Assembly (NCBI RefSeq): GCF_964340395.1
Contig: NC_135563.1
Location: 20,216,651-20,280,650 of the forward strand
DNA length: 64,000 nt
Reading direction: 5' to 3'
Source of the DNA: Glandiceps talaboti
Taxonomy: Eukaryota > Hemichordata > Enteropneusta > Spengelidae
The translations under genes and the position numbers were made by a program. The notes under the pieces were generated by a model that was not told where the DNA came from, made no database searches, and saw only the letters and a program-made list of their open reading frames with translations. This document shows, one piece after another, positions 58,814-64,000 of the stretch. Every line of letters starts with the position of its first letter. Positions within the stretch are counted from its first letter, which is position 1.

Positions 58814-58902
58814 CAACTCGTTCGTCAGTTCTTTAATGAAATAAACGCCATCACATGCTAATAATTAACATCACAATTACGTAAGAGAACAGCGGTTTTC
58901 GG
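58814..58902 (+). repeat. 89-bp dispersed duplicate, copy 2, inside a compound microsatellite
   Basis: Matches 56547-56635 at nearly every position. It lies between (GAGT)n/(TTG)n on the left (58650-58783) and (GGAT)n on the right (58911-58971). Confidence 0.85.
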
Positions 58903-58910
58903 GCAGACCG

Positions 58911-58971
58911 ATGGATGGATGGATGGATGGATGGATGAATGAATGGATGGATGGATGGATGAATCAATCAA
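58911..58971. repeat. (GGAT)n microsatellite
   Basis: About 15 GGAT units with GAAT variants. Confidence 0.95.
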
Positions 58972-60384
58972 TAGTTATGATATCCAAAACAAACAGAATT
59001 GTTATACTTATATTAGAACGAGTCAAATGGAATTCTCAACTCTGTGTCCAGGTGAATCGCCTTAGACTCATACATTATCAGTCAACTGTTCATCTTGTTC
59101 AGTGAGCGTCAAAACTGTGTTATAGTACAGGTCGTACAATGAACTCTTACAGTTGTACTGTTTGTCACAAAACACATATTTGATCGAGATTTATTCACGA
59201 AGGTGTTTGGCGGTTGGTCACTAACGGTTTGATTAATTTGTATCAGTTGTGTGAGAAAACCTGATGTTTGATCAAACGAATTTAACGGCCGAACCATTCA
59301 TCCATAGAACATTCATGCTTAACAAGCACGTCAAGTCAAGAATATACAAGTGTATTTTTGATATATCCATGAAAAGTACAAATCTATTTCGTCAAGGGAC
59401 TAATGTAATTAGTGATCTCTACTCGTTCTTTTTTGTTAATGAAATGGTATTCGTCTGTCAACAAAGTGCTGCGATCTAATATTGTGGGTTGTATCAAAAG
59501 AACTCTATTTGTCTATCTTTCCATAGAACTCTCTGTTTGAACCTCCTTTCAATCACACTTATAATGGGTGTCTGGCAAGTTTGTATTGAGTCGTTCTGAT
59601 TTATACCAACTGTTTTGTTATGCTTTAATTGCATGTTTACGCGTCTAGTCGACAGGGTAGTTATTATCTATCTGTTTCTTTGAAGATTCTGTTGTCACCT
59701 CTGCAAATATATTCTTTACAGCTCTAATTAAAGTTCACACAATTGAAGTGTGTAGAGGTTATCCAATGAAACATCATTCTTATTTGCACAAGATGGTGGC
59801 TAGTTACGAAATGAAGTCCTGCGCGATTGAATTCCATATATAAATGTACAGACAGTTTCTTAGACTGACTTTGTCGTTCATATCAGTAACCATGGTAACG
59901 ATCGTCAATTTGGTGTAAAACAAAGCATCCATATAAGCGTAAATTGGCAAACACAAAACCAGATGTATGCTTTATTGCACTCTAATTGTTACTTGGTATA
60001 ACAATAAGTCATCCATTTACAAAGTTAAATGGTGCTAACTTTTCAATCTTAATTCCACGGTTCGATCTCTACAAACTGTTGATCTTCTAGCTGGTTCACT
60101 TCACATGGTATTTCGTTAATTAATTCTCAAATTCTTCACCAGCCGATACCGGCATCACCAAGTAAACAATGGGGAACGTGACAATATATGTTGCCCAAGA
60201 GTTATCACATAATTATAGTTGTACTCAGGGTTTTGTGAATAACGGAATATTGGTTTTTCTCCCATTGAATTTCTGGTTTTATAGGCTTTGTTTGTTTTGC
60301 TGTCTTGTTTTACCATGTGTTGAGTAGAAATATGCTTTGTTTTGCTCCATCATGTAGAAAGTTGTCTTGTAACTTGTACAAGGA

Positions 60385-60523
60385 GTGTATGTGTGTGTGC
60401 GTGTGTGTCAATGTCTGTCTGTCTGTCTGTCTGTCTGTATGTATGTATGTATGTATGTATGTATGTATGTATGTAGGCGCGCGCGTGCGTGTGTGTGTGT
60501 GTGCGCACGCGCGTGCATGTGTG
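60385..60523. repeat. (GT)n-(CTGT)n-(ATGT)n-(GC/GT)n compound microsatellite
   Basis: Four simple motifs in series, including a GCGCGCG stretch that alternates purine and pyrimidine. Confidence 0.95.
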
Positions 60524-60702
60524 TTGTATTTTATCATTTCATTCAGTGACACATAAGTACATAGTTAATAGCTGTATCATGTGAAATTATTAGTATACTC
60601 TGAATGAAGGGGTTGGACTTTTTTACGTCAATGTTGAACCCAATGGACCTAGCCATACAATTTTCTCGGGTTGACCAGTTGATGGTCAAAGCCAAACTAT
60701 TT

Positions 60703-61046
60703 ACAGCGTGAAGTGGGTATGGGGTGTATATTCCTACCAAAATAGCAAATTACGGTGGGATGAGTACAAAATGAGTATATCCCTGCGAGATAGCAAATTA
60801 CAACATGGGAGGGTACGGGCAGGGTATCCATTCCGACATAACACATTACAGCGTGGGTGTGTATGGGATGGGTATCTCTACCGAGATGTCAAATGACGGT
60901 GTTGGATGGGTACGGGTCCTATCCCTACAGAGATAGTAATTTCCGATAGTAATTTACAGCGTACGACTCTAAGATGTGCATTCCTACCGATATCACAACT
61001 TACGGCCTGGGGAGAGCGCGGTATCGGTATTCCTACCGAGATAGCA
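60703..61046. repeat. Degenerate ~48-50-bp minisatellite
   Basis: About seven diverged units containing ATTCCTACCGAGATAGCAAA and TTACAGCGTGGGTATGGG-like blocks. The TAGCAAATTAC landmark recurs at about 60743, 60791, 60841 (diverged) and 60887 (diverged). Confidence 0.8.
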
Positions 61047-63711
61047 AAATATTTTAGATATTGTTATTAAGATGATCAGGAGCCCATGTTATGGCAAAAA
61101 TGTGGGGGAAAACGTACCTCATTTGTATCCGACACACATTTCTACAGAGGTGTTTCAAAGTACTGTCTACTGTATGTTGTTCTTTTTAACAATAATTTCA
61201 TGTGAAGCTGTTTATCAAAATGACACACTTGCCATTGAAAAAAAAGTACTCTTTGCCAAAATGGCACCCCAACTTACAGCCATGTTTACCGATTCTGTAG
61301 ATTTAGTGCATTGGAATTTGATGTGTGATCATCATGTTCTGTCATTGATTGATTTAAAAAAAAAATTGTACAGTAGTATATCTCGTCGATTACACATATG
61401 ATAAAATATCAAAACAACATATTGCATCATTAAGCATTCATTACGTGTCACGTTTACAGGTGACGTCATGTTTTTGACACCTTTACACCTTATTAGCAAT
61501 CTAATATGACGTCATTCTGACGATGCCGTAGCTAGTAGCTATAATGTTCCATGTCATGGCCAAATAGTTTATGGAATATTACCATAAGACTTGATCACAT
61601 TGGCCGAATTCCTCATTTCTGCTTGGCCAAGCTTTACCTTGGAGTCGAAGACAGTCTTTATTAACATATTATTGTTGGAAAGTTTATTCCTTTAGGCGTT
61701 AGGGTGATTAACATTTCCAAACAAAGTTTGTGCTAAAAATAACCTTCTTTTCACCCCTGAAAATCCTTGGTTCGATCGTTGATCATTTTAAATTCTTTGT
61801 TGATCTTTTGTTTCAATAGTAAAACATGAGGTGGTTTGTTTTAAGGATCTTAAGTTGGGAGGATTATTGTCATCATGTTGTTTTGGGGAGTTGAAGCAGT
61901 TGACTCTGCAACTAAGACTGACGAGAATACATTCCCTTGTTTTTACAACGACTTCACTGTTGTACTCACCCATTGATGTGGAACGATAGAAGATATACTT
62001 GTGTTTTGTCACAAACCAATCTTGCAGCACGTTAAACACACCGAAGGTGACAGACGAATGCAGAAACAGAGCGCCATGCATTATTCACTTTGAATTATAC
62101 AAATAGAAACAGAGATTTTTAAAAGACGTTTTAGATACAAGTGTTAAGACTGTGCTATTGAATTACAAAACTGAAGAAGTGCAAGGCCTTGGAAAGGCGA
62201 ATTTTTTTGTTTTTAAATTCATGTTTTCATAATATCATATTACTCGATATTCTGTATGGTTTCCCTAATGCAAGAAAATACACAGATGCTAAGATATACC
62301 TCAGACTACAATAAAGAAGTCTATAGTGGTTTGAGGATATACAGAGTTTCTTCACATATTAATCCGTCTGAGCTCACACTTAAAGACAAGTGGCGTTAAC
62401 ACTGAAGCAGCGGTTTTATTCTACGCTTTCATAATATGGCAATAGGGCATTTTGCACAATGAGATTATACGGAGACAGCTTTGCAAACAGTTCAGTGTAA
62501 AGCGTTGTGGTTTTCTCCGCACAAAAAAAGTTAAACTCTCAGCATGCTTGTGATGGTCGTCACTGTGAATGAACACAATAATTACGTAAGGAGGGTTAAT
62601 TCCCAGAGACTTTTTCCCTCAGGCAAAACAGTCTGCACAATGCCAGATTTGATACATTCGATAAACCTGCAGACGGGGAAAACAATACACTCGCCACTGA
62701 ACTGTGTCAGGTCTTTTGAGGGGGTTGGCAGGTAAATTTGTACACCACGTAGTATTTACACTTCGATCTCTTAATTTGAGGGTAACAGATGCTGACGTCC
62801 ATAGTCAAGTCGGATCATAAGGTAGGTCATTGTTTACATTTAACACCACTAAAGTATCTTGTAATTTGTATAACGCTAATGACTAACACGGTGTGGTCAA
62901 TACACCATTACCAATGTTACATGTAGCTCTCTTATGAGACCTATTTACGACCGGTGAAGGAGTTTTTCGAAGTATGAAAAAAACAAGTGACAAAATAAGT
63001 CTTCTAAAAACAAGCGTCGTAATGTGGTGAGATGAAGACAAATAAGGCATCAACATAATGAGACTTACTACTAGATGTATTCAATGTATGTGTCGACAGG
63101 GAGATAGTGTATATAGTTCGACGAGTATTATCCCTGTAATGATGCAAACCTGACGTCACTGAATTAGGTAGAATTATTGTACTCTGCATCATATCAAAGT
63201 ATGGAAACTTTATCTGATATTAAACTGTATTTGAATACCTTTGCCTTGGTCTTATTAGGCAAAATGTTCACGTTTTAGTTTACAAATACGCATTAACAAT
63301 TGGATATGTAATCCCCTAAATAAACAGTTTGCAACAACGATGAAAAAATAAGTAAACCAACGACAGACACTACGTGTAGAATGTTCAACAAAACCTAAGT
63401 TCCTGCGATTCCAAGAAGGAAGATATGTAGCAGGCATTTTTTAGGTAATTGAACTGTAGCATTATATTGCCCCCCCCCCCTTTCCGGAAGGTAAAAATAG
63501 CTCAAATAAAGCTTCTATAAATAAAACTAACAACTTGCTATCATAGCTTTGAACGTAATGCGAATTTCTCATTTGATAAAACTGATAGGTAACGAGATAT
63601 TTTGTTACACATTACTCTATTCATTAGAGCCATTAAAAGGTTACATTTTCACTACTGGTACATGAATGACATATTGAGAATGCAATCAAATGTCCAATAA
63701 AACCCGCGAGC

Positions 63712-63860
<149 letters not shown>

Positions 63861-64000
63861 CACATAGCTACGTAAGTATGACATAAAGGCCAACGTTCTC
63901 GTGAATTTATGAATGATATCCAAATAATGGACACCCATGCTTGTATATACTGTCCGCAATCTTCTTCAATATATATTGTATGTAAGCACCAACTGTGTTC

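Noticed and set aside
60056-60085. B-box-like GGTTCGATCT as a tRNA
   Set aside because: No matching A box or cloverleaf could be drawn around it. A similar string near 61769 fails in the same way.

Overview
This window is animal nuclear DNA, most likely from a marine invertebrate. The evidence is an intronless serotonin-type G-protein-coupled receptor, a Tc1/mariner-class DNA transposon, a SINE-like 3' tail of the AAGCGCTATATAA type seen in many marine invertebrates, AT-rich non-coding sequence and a very high density of microsatellites. The species cannot be named from the sequence alone. There are no operons, Shine-Dalgarno sites or other bacterial signs. Only three protein-coding genes can be supported; almost everything else is intergenic or intronic sequence and repeats.

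Layout. Positions 1 to about 23,150 hold no supportable gene, only simple repeats and a small nested hairpin near 20.0-20.2 kb. Positions 23,369-28,253 form a 4,885-bp DNA transposon with 183-bp terminal inverted repeats (TIRs) flanked by TA. It carries two convergent genes: a DD37E transposase on the + strand, and on the - strand a 508-residue protein with a PB1-like N-terminus, coiled coils, a Cys/His zinc-knuckle cluster and a Pro/Tyr/Gln-rich tail. Positions 28,254-38,140 are non-coding. They contain a remnant of the same transposon end (29.3 kb), a ~220-bp direct duplication (33.4 and 34.1 kb) and a SINE-like insertion (34.3-34.5 kb). A 5-HT1A-like receptor gene lies at 38,403-39,983, with a perfect CRE, a TATA-like box and an overlapping upstream ORF before it and a poly(A) signal after it. 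From 40.3 kb to the end the sequence is non-coding and repeat-rich. It includes two related fold-back elements (47.8-48.2 and 50.9-52.6 kb), a 38-bp minisatellite (52.7-53.0 kb), a nested direct/inverted repeat cluster (57.8-58.1 kb), an 89-bp dispersed duplicate placed inside a compound microsatellite (58.8-58.9 kb), a ~48-bp minisatellite (60.7-61.0 kb) and many microsatellites.

The best candidate for something undescribed is the two-gene TA-flanked transposon. Tc1/mariner-type elements normally carry only a transposase in about 1.3-2 kb. Here the transposase shares one pair of long TIRs with a second intact reading frame that looks like a nucleic-acid-binding, self-assembling accessory protein. 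The TIRs have an IR/DR-like arrangement of repeated probable transposase-binding motifs, with further copies inside the element. The receptor gene is the only apparent host gene and is unrelated to the transposon.
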